Shown piece after piece: positions 1-5,680 of a stretch of 5,680 nt of DNA (the first letter of the stretch is position 1; each line of letters opens with the position of its first letter). The stretch lies in NCBI GenBank assembly GCA_023458215.1, contig JAEXAJ010000191.1, positions 1-5,680 on the forward strand. Direction: 5' to 3'. The translations under genes and the position numbers were made by a program. The notes under the pieces are model-generated. The model did no database searches, had not been told where the DNA came from, and saw nothing but the letters and a program-made list of their open reading frames with translations. This stretch comes from Bacteroidota bacterium (lineage in GTDB: Bacteria > Bacteroidota > Bacteroidia > Bacteroidales > Bacteroidaceae).

Positions 1-284
1 CCCGTATATTCGGCTTGCCGGCTCGTATTGAATGTTTCGGGACTGATACGCATTCCCGCTAATTTAAGCTCCGGTTGCGCAAGCTTGGCGATAGACCGGT
101 ACGGGGAACGCTCTAACTGGAGTGCCCACTGATTGTTATCACTAATTCGGATGATAGGAGAAAGCTTGGCCAAGGCCACTTCTTCTATTACGGCTGGAGG
201 CCTTTGGTAATTGGTCTCTTGTGCCATTCCCGGGCTGGCTAGAGCCAAGGATAGTAAGGCGGAGAATAGATAGTTTGTTTTCAT
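1..284 (-). CDS. Exported S9 family serine peptidase, glutamyl endopeptidase-like (N-terminal part)
   Basis: The gene runs off the left edge; 94 codons from the start are visible. The ATG at 284 is followed by a clear type I signal peptide: Lys at residue 2, a hydrophobic run through about residue 16, and a likely cut after GMA (residue 21). The mature N-terminus has an NYQRPP segment (residues 25-30), then ALAKLSP, a QWALQLER strand and LAQPELKLAGMRISP (residues 68-82), followed by NTSRQAEYTG. From memory, this order matches the start of Bacteroidota S9 peptidases and of plant chloroplast glutamyl endopeptidase (PP-E-I, L-LAG-RI, N-R---YTG), which begins the beta-propeller part. Family knowledge suggests hydrolysis of peptides, probably after Glu, in the periplasm. 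The catalytic Ser-Asp-His domain is outside the window, so activity is inferred. The gene lies downstream of susD on the same strand, separated by a terminator. I see no TAnnTTTG promoter of its own in the 128-base gap. The S9 assignment is fairly sure; the S9D subgroup is less so. Confidence 0.75.
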   Translation of the reverse strand, partial: MKTNYLFSALLSLALASPGMAQETNYQRPPAVIEEVALAKLSPIIRISDNNQWALQLERSPYRSIAKLAQPELKLAGMRISPETFNTSRQAEYT

Positions 285-339
285 GGATTTAATCACTTGA
301 ATTTATTTTAATGATTTGGAATAACTTCTTTTAGATCTT

Positions 340-386
340 AAAAAATCCCCGCCTAAACCGGTTAGGGGTATAGACGGGGATTTTTT
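340..386 (-). terminator. Intrinsic terminator after susD-like gene
   Basis: Positions 340-355 pair with 371-386 to form a 16-bp stem: an A6 run, TCCCCG, a short variable part, then CGGGGA and a T6 run. In minus-strand RNA the single imperfect pair (352 with 374) is a U-G wobble; in plus-strand RNA it would be a C-A mismatch. The structure therefore suits termination of the leftward susCD transcript. It starts 26 bases after the SusD stop codon and ends in six U residues. It separates susCD from the downstream peptidase, which would then depend on read-through or on a promoter I cannot recognise. Confidence 0.9.
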
Positions 387-412
387 GATATAATTAGTAA
401 GAAATAGAGTGA

Positions 413-1903
413 TTATCTATTTTGAGTCATAAGACTGTTTGCGTTCATTTCGTCATCTGGAATCTTGAATTGCCATTCAGGAGAACCTGCGTCTACGTGC
501 ATCTTTATTGAGATACCCTTATCGTGATTAGTGTTATTTCTATCCAACGGTAAGTTTAAACGTTTTAAATCTGTGAATCGGAATCCTTCTCCCCACAACT
601 CAATACGACGTTGAATCATGATCTCTTCTGCTAATTCGACTGCTGTTTTGCTCGTTTCTTTGTATTCAGGATCACGAGTCAAGGCAAATGCCGTCAACGT
701 TTTTTGCGCTTCTTGAAGTTGATTGTTACGAGCTAATGCCTCTGCTTTCATTAAGTATAGCTCAGCTAAGCGCATGAAAGGAAAGTCTCCAACCGCATTA
801 GAAGAAGATTTGGCAGTGAATTTACGATTCTGATACGGGAAACGTTTGAAATTGCTAGCCGGAACTTCCGCTTTACCTGTTGGATCCCACCATTGCTTGC
901 GGATATCTGTATTTGATATTTTATCATACAAAGCCGAGTTTACACATCTGGGGACGGCACGTATTGCAGACGCGTTGAAATTCCAAGACATATATGCATA
1001 ATAAGAATAAAAATAGATTGTTTGGTCATCCTGCGTATTGGCTGCCCATATAGCCTCCTTATTCTCTGTCAGCATGGATGCGAATCCTCCCATTAATTCT
1101 TCTTTACCATTCATCAACTTATGGCCTTCTTTCTCAGCGGTCTGTATTGCCAAATCCGCGTATTTTGCGGCTTCTGCATAATTTTGCTGCGCTAGTAAAA
1201 CACGAGCCTTTAAACCATAAGCCACTTTCAAAGAAAAGTGAGTAACTTCTTTTGCCTCGTAGTTCTTCAATAACTCAATAGCGGCATCTAGATCTTCGTT
1301 AATATATTGATAGCATTCCTCTACTGTATTACGAGCGATTTCTCCTGTTTCCGGAGTCTTACGATAAGGTATGCCCAATTGTGTATTGCCACCTCCTGCT
1401 TTATAACGTTCTGCGTAGAGCTGTACTAGTTGAAAATGACCAAACGCACGGAAGCAAAGTGCCTCCCCTTTTACACCGGAGTATAAATTCTCATCCGTAC
1501 GATCCACCGCATCTACATTATTAAGAAGTAAGTTACTGTTCAATATTAATTTGTAATAGAAGAAGAAGCCAAACTTAGTCAATGTCGATTTTGAATCTCG
1601 ATGATCTACCCATTGAAGAGTTTTTAAAAACCAAGTGTTACCGGCAGTTGGGTGTACCAAATCTTCTCCTAATACATCTCGATCGATGTCCCAAGAAGGT
1701 TCGCCACCACAACCTTGTGAAGATAAGTATTGCTTAACCATGGCTCGATGTGTTCCGTTTAAAGCAATGTATAGGTTTTCCAAAGATGAAGCGACTGTTG
1801 TTTCGCCAATCTGGTCGGTTGGATTTGTTTCCATGAATGTATCGGAACAAGCTGTCAGGCCTGCAACACATAAGGCTAGAATTGTATATTTGAATCTTTT
1901 CAT
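413..1903 (-). CDS. SusD/RagB-family outer-membrane surface lipoprotein
   Basis: This is the substrate-binding lipoprotein partner of the SusC-type transporter; members sit on the cell surface and close over the barrel as a lid. The ATG at 1903 gives 496 residues, normal for the family. A TTG three codons upstream (1912) is in frame, but the ATG gives the better signal peptide. Residues 1-18 are a lipoprotein signal with the lipobox LTAC and lipidated Cys19. The SusD-like N-terminal region follows, with the TPR-type helix KGEALCFRAFGHFQLVQLY at 145-163. The C-terminal RagB/SusD domain shows MRLAELYLMKAEAL (about 377-390), the family hallmark RRIELWGEGFRFTDLKR (432-448) and the closing motif IPDDEMNAN (481-489). 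It lies 28 bases after the susC stop, so the two are surely cotranscribed and translated as a pair. The substrate cannot be read from the sequence. It shows no frameshift or truncation. Confidence 0.96.
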   Translation of the reverse strand: MKRFKYTILALCVAGLTACSDTFMETNPTDQIGETTVASSLENLYIALNGTHRAMVKQYLSSQGCGGEPSWDIDRDVLGEDLVHPTAGNTWFLKTLQWVDHRDSKSTLTKFGFFFYYKLILNSNLLLNNVDAVDRTDENLYSGVKGEALCFRAFGHFQLVQLYAERYKAGGGNTQLGIPYRKTPETGEIARNTVEECYQYINEDLDAAIELLKNYEAKEVTHFSLKVAYGLKARVLLAQQNYAEAAKYADLAIQTAEKEGHKLMNGKEELMGGFASMLTENKEAIWAANTQDDQTIYFYSYYAYMSWNFNASAIRAVPRCVNSALYDKISNTDIRKQWWDPTGKAEVPASNFKRFPYQNRKFTAKSSSNAVGDFPFMRLAELYLMKAEALARNNQLQEAQKTLTAFALTRDPEYKETSKTAVELAEEIMIQRRIELWGEGFRFTDLKRLNLPLDRNNTNHDKGISIKMHVDAGSPEWQFKIPDDEMNANSLMTQNR

Positions 1904-1931
1904 TGTAATCAATGTTTAATATAATGATGAA

Positions 1932-4900
1932 TTAAAATGTGAAATTCAGTCCGAATGTAAATGAACGAGCTGGGATATGAGCATTGTTCGTGATACCGCT
2001 GAACTGTTGTTGTGGATCCATACCTTTCATGGAAGTAAGCAGGAATAAATTCTCGCCACTTAATGATACACGTGCGTTCTTTATAGCGAACTTAGAAAGG
2101 AAGGCCTTTGGTAACGTATATGCGAAAGTTAAAGATTTCATGCTTAGATAATCAGAACTCATCAACCAACGGTCTGACTGTGCATTGAAATTAGCGGACT
2201 CACTGCCGTCTAGACGAGGAACATTCGTTATATCTCCCGGTTTTTGCCAACGATCGTAGATATCTGTATGCATAGCCGCTCCATATTTGTTTACACTCAT
2301 AAGAGATAAATAGCTAGAGTTATAAACCTTTCCTCCTAATGCGTAAGAGAATACGGCGGATAACTCAAAATCTTTGAATTTTACGCTTGTATTGAAACCT
2401 CCATATACTTTAGGAATTGCACTACCTGCATAATGGTATTTTGCTTTTTCTTGGTTCGTTGTCACTTTCTCTCCGTTTACGGTACGACAATCTGTGTCAT
2501 CCCAGATTTGTGCCACGTTTCCGTTCTCATCTACAGTATCGTCGAAACGATAAAGAGCAGCTCCATCTTGAGGGTCTACACCTACATATTCCTTTAACCA
2601 GAATTCGTAGATAGACTTGCCTACCATGATTTTCTTTGTTCCGTCAATAATTTCTTTTTGTGGTAAACTCTTCACCTTGTTCTTAATGAATGTGGCGTTT
2701 ACACCGAAGTTCCATGTCCAATCCGCATTTTTTAAGATACGGTAATCCAAGGAGATTTCTACACCACTATTATTTACTTTACCAATGTTTTTCCAGATAG
2801 ATGCGGTTCCTTTATAGTCTACCGCTCCAGAAGAAAGAGGTAGAGGCACGTTGAACAACAGGTCTTTGGATTGTTTGTTGAAATACTCAACGCTACCTGT
2901 CAAACGATCGAACAGTCCAAATTCGATTGCCACGTCAGAAGAAACCTGAGTCTCCCATTGCAAATCGGTGTTTCCAAAAGAGTTGAATAACACACCTGCT
3001 TCCAATGCGTTATTGCGGTTCATGTCATATAAAGTCTGATATGGATAATAGTTTGTTAGTCCACTGGTTGTTAATACTTGGTCGTTACCGGTTTGTCCAT
3101 AAGAACCTCTTAACTTCAAACTGTTGATCCAAGTCAACGACTCCATGAAGCTCTCTTGGTCTATACGCCAAGAGGCTCCGAAAGACCAGAAGTTACCCCA
3201 ACGGTTATCTTTGTGGAAGCGTGAGCTACCATCACGGCGGTAGGAGGCTGATACATAATATTTATCCATGAAGTCATAGTTGATACGGGCAAAATAACCT
3301 TCTTTTTTGTATTCGTCCGTATAAGAGTAGGCAGAATTTATTGTTGTAAAGTTTCCCAGCTCCATCAGCCCATCCATAACTTGACCTTGTCTCATTGTGT
3401 AGTTATATTGGTATTTGTAAGCGAAACTTTCATGACCTAATAATACATCAAAGTTGTGATCTCCGAATTTCTTATTATAGTTTATCAATTGGTTGAAAGT
3501 TGTTGTTGTCCGGCGGGTATTTTCAAGGTTGAAACGTCCACTCGGAGAACCGTCACCTACTAATTTATTATCATAGCCGGAATTACGGTTGTTGGAAGTT
3601 TCCAAACCTCCGTTTAATGTAACTTTCAGCCCTTCGTACAAATTAAAATCCATATAAGCACGTGCGTTCATTACGTCACGTACAAACTCATCGTTGTTCC
3701 ATAATGTCTCTGCTACTACGTGGCGGCCCGAATAAGCGGAACCTGCGCGTACACCATCATAGTCATATTGCTGCTGTCCTAGGTTATCCAAGATATAAGC
3801 ACCTGTTTCCGGATCATGTTTGTGGATCGGGTAGATCGGGCCGATTGTACGAGCAAACATAAAATGGTTTGAATAACCTCCTGAATTATCTTTTGTGTTG
3901 GCTACTTGAGATTGAGAACGGCTGGCAGAAATGTTTAAACCTGTCTTAAACCATTTCACGGGATACACATTTACATTCGCACGGGCAGAGTAACGCTCGA
4001 AATCGGATTTGATCACATAACCGTTATCATTTAAATAGCCTAATGAAACATAAGTATCGCTTTTCTTTCCTTTGGTGGAATAAGACAAATTATATTCTCC
4101 ACGATAGCCTGTACGTTCCATCGCGTCATTCCAGTCCATATCATCTCCCCATAACAATTGGGTAGCTGCAGGATTTAATTTTCCGTCCGTCCCCACGATT
4201 TGATCATTAGCAACCCCTCGGTATGGGTTATACATTAATTGGTTATAAATTTTGGCAGAAGCTTCTGTTGCCGCATCTGTTGCGGACATGCCATTTGCGG
4301 AGATATACTGGTTACGAAGCATCTCCCACTGCAAAGGGTAATAGTCCCATACACCTACACGGTTATATTCCTTGATTGCACGAGAAGAGATACCTTGAGA
4401 AGTACTGAATGTAACTTGAGTATCATCATTTTTTGCTTTTTTGGTTGTAATTAATACAACACCATTACCAGCGCTAGAACCATAAAGAGAAGTTGAGGCT
4501 GCATCTTTTAAGATAGACATTGATTCAATATCGTTCGGGTTGATATCAGCGATCTCTCCATTATAAATAGACCCGTCTACAACATAAAGAGGAGCGTTTG
4601 ATGCATTAATTGAACCGAATCCTCTGATACGGATATTTGGGGAATCACCCGGACGTCCGCTACCAGTACCAACTTGTACACCAGATACGTTACCTTCCAA
4701 AGCTGCGGTTGCGTTTGTTAATGGACGCATATCAAGGTCTTTTGTTCCAACAACACCCGCGGAACCCGTGAAAGACGATTTCTTAGCGGTACCATAAGCT
4801 ACAACAATGACATCGTCAAGTTCTTGGGCATCAGAGGATAGAACGACTCTCATGTTTGCTTGAGCGGTGGTTTCTAATGTCTTCAAGCCAACATAAGAAA

Positions 4901-5117
4901 CAACTAACTTAGCGTTCTTGTCTGCTTCCAATTCGAATTTACCATCAAGATCCGTGATGGTACCAACAGTGGTTCCTTTTACTACGATGGATGCGCCGAT
5001 AACAGGTTCTCCGTCGTCTTCATTGATCACTACACCCGTCACCTTCATTTGTTGGGCGACCATGCACTGTATTCCCAGAAAGAATGAGAGTAGTACAAGC
5101 GTTAATTTGTGCTTCAT
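1932..5117 (-). CDS. SusC/RagA-family TonB-dependent outer-membrane transporter
   Basis: This is the 22-stranded barrel importer that works with the SusD lipoprotein and is energised by TonB-ExbBD. The ATG at 5117 gives 1061 residues, typical for the family. An in-frame GTG at 5147 would add ten residues ahead of the signal peptide and is rejected. Residues 1-22 are a signal peptide ending in MVAQ. A carboxypeptidase-regulatory-like beta domain follows (about 25-95: VTGVV, GEPVIGASI, GTITDLDGKF, VSYVG). Next come the TonB box region ELDDVIVVAYG (99-109) and the plug (about 113-228) with GVQVGTGSGRPGD, RIRGFGSIN, PLYVVDG and the SusC signature ILKDAASTSLYGSSAGNGV (202-220). The barrel contains SYRRDGSSRF (near 625) and GSYGQTGND (near 672) and ends in a terminal Phe, as expected for BAM-assembled barrels. 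There is no N-terminal STN signalling domain, so control through a FecI/FecR-type pair is unlikely. Expression probably depends on the promoter inside the candidate invertible segment upstream. Confidence 0.97.
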   Translation of the reverse strand: MKHKLTLVLLSFFLGIQCMVAQQMKVTGVVINEDDGEPVIGASIVVKGTTVGTITDLDGKFELEADKNAKLVVSYVGLKTLETTAQANMRVVLSSDAQELDDVIVVAYGTAKKSSFTGSAGVVGTKDLDMRPLTNATAALEGNVSGVQVGTGSGRPGDSPNIRIRGFGSINASNAPLYVVDGSIYNGEIADINPNDIESMSILKDAASTSLYGSSAGNGVVLITTKKAKNDDTQVTFSTSQGISSRAIKEYNRVGVWDYYPLQWEMLRNQYISANGMSATDAATEASAKIYNQLMYNPYRGVANDQIVGTDGKLNPAATQLLWGDDMDWNDAMERTGYRGEYNLSYSTKGKKSDTYVSLGYLNDNGYVIKSDFERYSARANVNVYPVKWFKTGLNISASRSQSQVANTKDNSGGYSNHFMFARTIGPIYPIHKHDPETGAYILDNLGQQQYDYDGVRAGSAYSGRHVVAETLWNNDEFVRDVMNARAYMDFNLYEGLKVTLNGGLETSNNRNSGYDNKLVGDGSPSGRFNLENTRRTTTTFNQLINYNKKFGDHNFDVLLGHESFAYKYQYNYTMRQGQVMDGLMELGNFTTINSAYSYTDEYKKEGYFARINYDFMDKYYVSASYRRDGSSRFHKDNRWGNFWSFGASWRIDQESFMESLTWINSLKLRGSYGQTGNDQVLTTSGLTNYYPYQTLYDMNRNNALEAGVLFNSFGNTDLQWETQVSSDVAIEFGLFDRLTGSVEYFNKQSKDLLFNVPLPLSSGAVDYKGTASIWKNIGKVNNSGVEISLDYRILKNADWTWNFGVNATFIKNKVKSLPQKEIIDGTKKIMVGKSIYEFWLKEYVGVDPQDGAALYRFDDTVDENGNVAQIWDDTDCRTVNGEKVTTNQEKAKYHYAGSAIPKVYGGFNTSVKFKDFELSAVFSYALGGKVYNSSYLSLMSVNKYGAAMHTDIYDRWQKPGDITNVPRLDGSESANFNAQSDRWLMSSDYLSMKSLTFAYTLPKAFLSKFAIKNARVSLSGENLFLLTSMKGMDPQQQFSGITNNAHIPARSFTFGLNFTF

Positions 5118-5167
5118 AGAATGAATTTGTTTGTTAATTAGACACACATTATTTTTTCAAGAGACCA

Positions 5168-5184
5168 TAGTTTGCACAGAACTA
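5168..5184 (-). repeat. Inverted repeat arm, proximal to susC
   Basis: Read on the minus strand this arm is TAGTTCTGTGCAAACTA. It pairs with the plus-strand copy at 5421-5437 with one difference (A versus G at position 13). After three unmatched bases a further TTAA also agrees between the copies. The arm lies about 52-70 bases downstream of the predicted transcription start, so it is transcribed as part of the susC leader. Its ends, TAGTT and AACTA, are perfect inverted half-sites around a 7-base centre. Confidence 0.85.
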
Positions 5185-5241
5185 CAGTTAAAATACTTAT
5201 CAAAAAAATGTACACACCAAGACTCCTGAAAATCACAGCCG

Positions 5242-5274
5242 CAAATATACTAATTTTTATTATAAAAAAGCAAA
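5242..5274 (-). promoter_or_regulatory. Bacteroidota-type promoter for susCD
   Basis: On the minus strand the -33 element TTTG (5274-5271) is followed by a 21-base spacer and the -7 element TATATTTG (5249-5242), a full match to TAnnTTTG. Transcription should start near 5236-5238, giving a leader of about 120 bases before the SusC ATG at 5117. No other TAnnTTTG occurs between the inverted repeats on either strand. No Shine-Dalgarno sequence precedes the ATG; the upstream bases are A/T-rich, as is normal in this phylum. Confidence 0.85.
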
Positions 5275-5420
5275 CTGTTATAAAACATTCTAAAACTAAT
5301 ATAATATTGATTGATATTGTCAAATTCAATTTAGTTGTACTGGGGATCTTGTTGCATTATGATAGCTGGCAGGAGGGTTTTTAGTCTTAGCTATCTATCT
5401 GTTAATTATGCTGTTAAACA

Positions 5421-5437
5421 TAGTTCTGTGCAGACTA
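5421..5437 (+). repeat. Inverted repeat arm, distal to susC
   Basis: Read on the plus strand this arm is TAGTTCTGTGCAGACTA, the partner of the copy at 5168-5184 in opposite orientation. The 7-base centre CTGTGCA is identical in the two copies, as strand exchange between them would require. It lies 20 bases from the hairpin at 5458-5490 and about 100 bases past the end of the TolC-family gene. Confidence 0.85.
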
Positions 5438-5457
5438 AATGCCTTAATGGATGCTGA

Positions 5458-5490
5458 AAGGGAAGATGTCCATAAAGGATATCTTCCCTT
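5458..5490. terminator. Hairpin beyond the TolC-family gene, probable terminator
   Basis: AAGGGAAGAT (5458-5467) pairs perfectly with ATCTTCCCTT (5481-5490). After one imperfect pair (5468/5480), TCC and GGA (with one further C-G pair on the plus strand) extend the stem around a small A/T loop. It begins 44 bases after the stop of the leftward TolC-family gene, the right place for a terminator, but only three U residues follow on the minus strand. The imperfect pair is a G-U wobble in plus-strand RNA and an A-C mismatch in minus-strand RNA, so folding slightly favours rightward transcripts. It may serve both directions, including blocking transcription from a flipped promoter. Confidence 0.55.
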
Positions 5491-5534
5491 AAACTTTGTG
5501 TGTATAATGAAAAAAATGAAGTATTAATTAACGT

Positions 5535-5680
5535 TTATAAACGGATAGGGTTACCATTATAGAAATCTAGAATCTTCGTACGGAAGATAAAATCATATTT
5601 GGCCTGTGCCTGTTCCGCTAGACTTTGCGCGTATTTTGTTTTAGCCTCATTAAATTCAAAGACAGTGCTTTTACCTGCGT
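5535..5680 (-). CDS. TolC-family outer-membrane efflux protein (C-terminal part)
   Basis: Only the last 47 codons and the TAA stop (5537-5535) are in the window; the gene continues past the right edge. The residues read AGKSTVFEFNEAKTKY, then an Ala/Gln-rich helix, then AKYDFIFRTKILDFYNG and a short polar tail. The pattern S-T-V-F-E-F/Y-N-E-A-K, a long helix, then Q-A-K-Y-D/E-Y/F-I-F-R/K-T-K-I-L-D-F-Y is characteristic of the final coiled-coil and membrane-returning segment of Bacteroidota TolC-like proteins. These usually work with an HlyD-type adaptor and an ABC or RND pump; partners would lie to the right. Being last before the hairpin suggests it ends its own transcription unit, unrelated in function to susCD. 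The family call is fairly firm; the exported substrate is unknown. Confidence 0.85.
   Translation of the reverse strand, partial: AGKSTVFEFNEAKTKYAQSLAEQAQAKYDFIFRTKILDFYNGNPIRL

Larger units (their letters stand above)
5168..5437. other. Candidate invertible promoter segment (phase switch) upstream of susCD
   Basis: This 270-base segment is bounded by two inverted copies of a 17-base site and contains the only Bacteroidota-type promoter I can find ahead of susC. The core between the arms is 236 bases, AT-rich, and has no convincing gene. Invertible promoters flanked by short inverted repeats and flipped by tyrosine or serine recombinases are established in Bacteroides and Parabacteroides, including ahead of surface polysaccharide, S-layer and SusC/SusD loci. 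Here the promoter points at susC, so the sequence shown would be ON. On the plus strand between the arms there is no TTTG at all, so the flipped form should supply no replacement promoter. No recombinase is encoded in the window; it would have to act from elsewhere. The repeats and promoter are seen directly; inversion is inferred. With its flanks this entry accounts for most of the gene-free stretch 5118-5534. I see nothing further in 5118-5167 beyond the leader, or in 5491-5534. Confidence 0.72.

Noticed and set aside
1904..1912. TTG at 1912 as the SusD start
   Set aside because: The ATG at 1903 gives a standard lipoprotein signal (basic start, hydrophobic run, LTAC); the extra three residues add nothing.
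1635..1919. Plus-strand reading frames opposite susD and susC (also 2417-2614, 3662-3862, 4239-4454, 4918-5124)
   Set aside because: All are shadows of long, well-supported minus-strand genes and have no family features or promoters.
5118..5147. GTG at 5147 as the SusC start
   Set aside because: It would place ten polar residues ahead of a complete signal peptide that starts properly at the ATG at 5117.
5138..5329. A 63-codon hydrophobic reading frame on the minus strand upstream of susC
   Set aside because: It overlaps the promoter, the leader and one repeat arm. Its hydrophobic make-up follows from AT-rich bases, and no family resemblance is seen.
5172..5384. A 70-codon reading frame on the plus strand across the candidate invertible segment
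   Set aside because: It is antisense to the promoter, rich in Lys/Ile codons as expected of AT-rich non-coding DNA, with no promoter of its own and no recognisable motif.
5361..5395. GATAGCT / AGCTATC inverted repeat inside the segment
   Set aside because: It has only seven pairs around a 21-base loop with no U-run or match to a known RNA, so chance is likely.
5399..5417. CTGTTAA repeated with a 12-base period beside the distal arm
   Set aside because: It could be a recombinase accessory site, but no equivalent sits beside the proximal arm and the motif is short and AT-rich.

Overview
The window reads as chromosome of a gut-type Bacteroidales, most likely Bacteroides or Parabacteroides. The evidence is a SusC/SusD pair, a promoter of the Bacteroidota type (TTTG, 21-base spacer, TAnnTTTG), translation starts without a Shine-Dalgarno sequence, and AT-rich gaps between genes. 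The species cannot be fixed from the sequence alone.

All four genes lie on the minus strand, so transcription runs from right to left. At the right edge (5535-5680) is the last part of a TolC-family outer-membrane efflux gene. A 417-base gap without a gene (5118-5534) follows. It holds, from right to left, a strong hairpin (5458-5490), one inverted-repeat arm (5421-5437), the promoter that reads into susC (5242-5274), and the second arm (5168-5184). Then come a SusC/RagA-type TonB-dependent transporter (1932-5117) and its SusD/RagB-type surface lipoprotein (413-1903), 28 bases apart and clearly one operon. An intrinsic terminator (340-386) closes the operon. The left edge (1-284) carries the signal peptide and N-terminus of an exported S9 serine peptidase resembling the glutamyl endopeptidase (S9D) group.

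SusC and SusD together form an outer-membrane importer: SusD acts as a substrate-capturing lid over the TonB-driven SusC barrel. The window shows no glycoside hydrolase, hybrid two-component regulator or sigma/anti-sigma pair. The one nearby enzyme is a peptidase, so peptide uptake of the RagAB kind is a reasonable but unproven guess.

The main discovery is that the only recognisable susC promoter lies between two 17-base inverted repeats (16 of 17 identical), 236 bases apart. This is the layout of a phase-variable invertible promoter. The strand given here is the ON orientation; flipping the segment would point the promoter away from susCD, toward the 3' end of the TolC-family gene.
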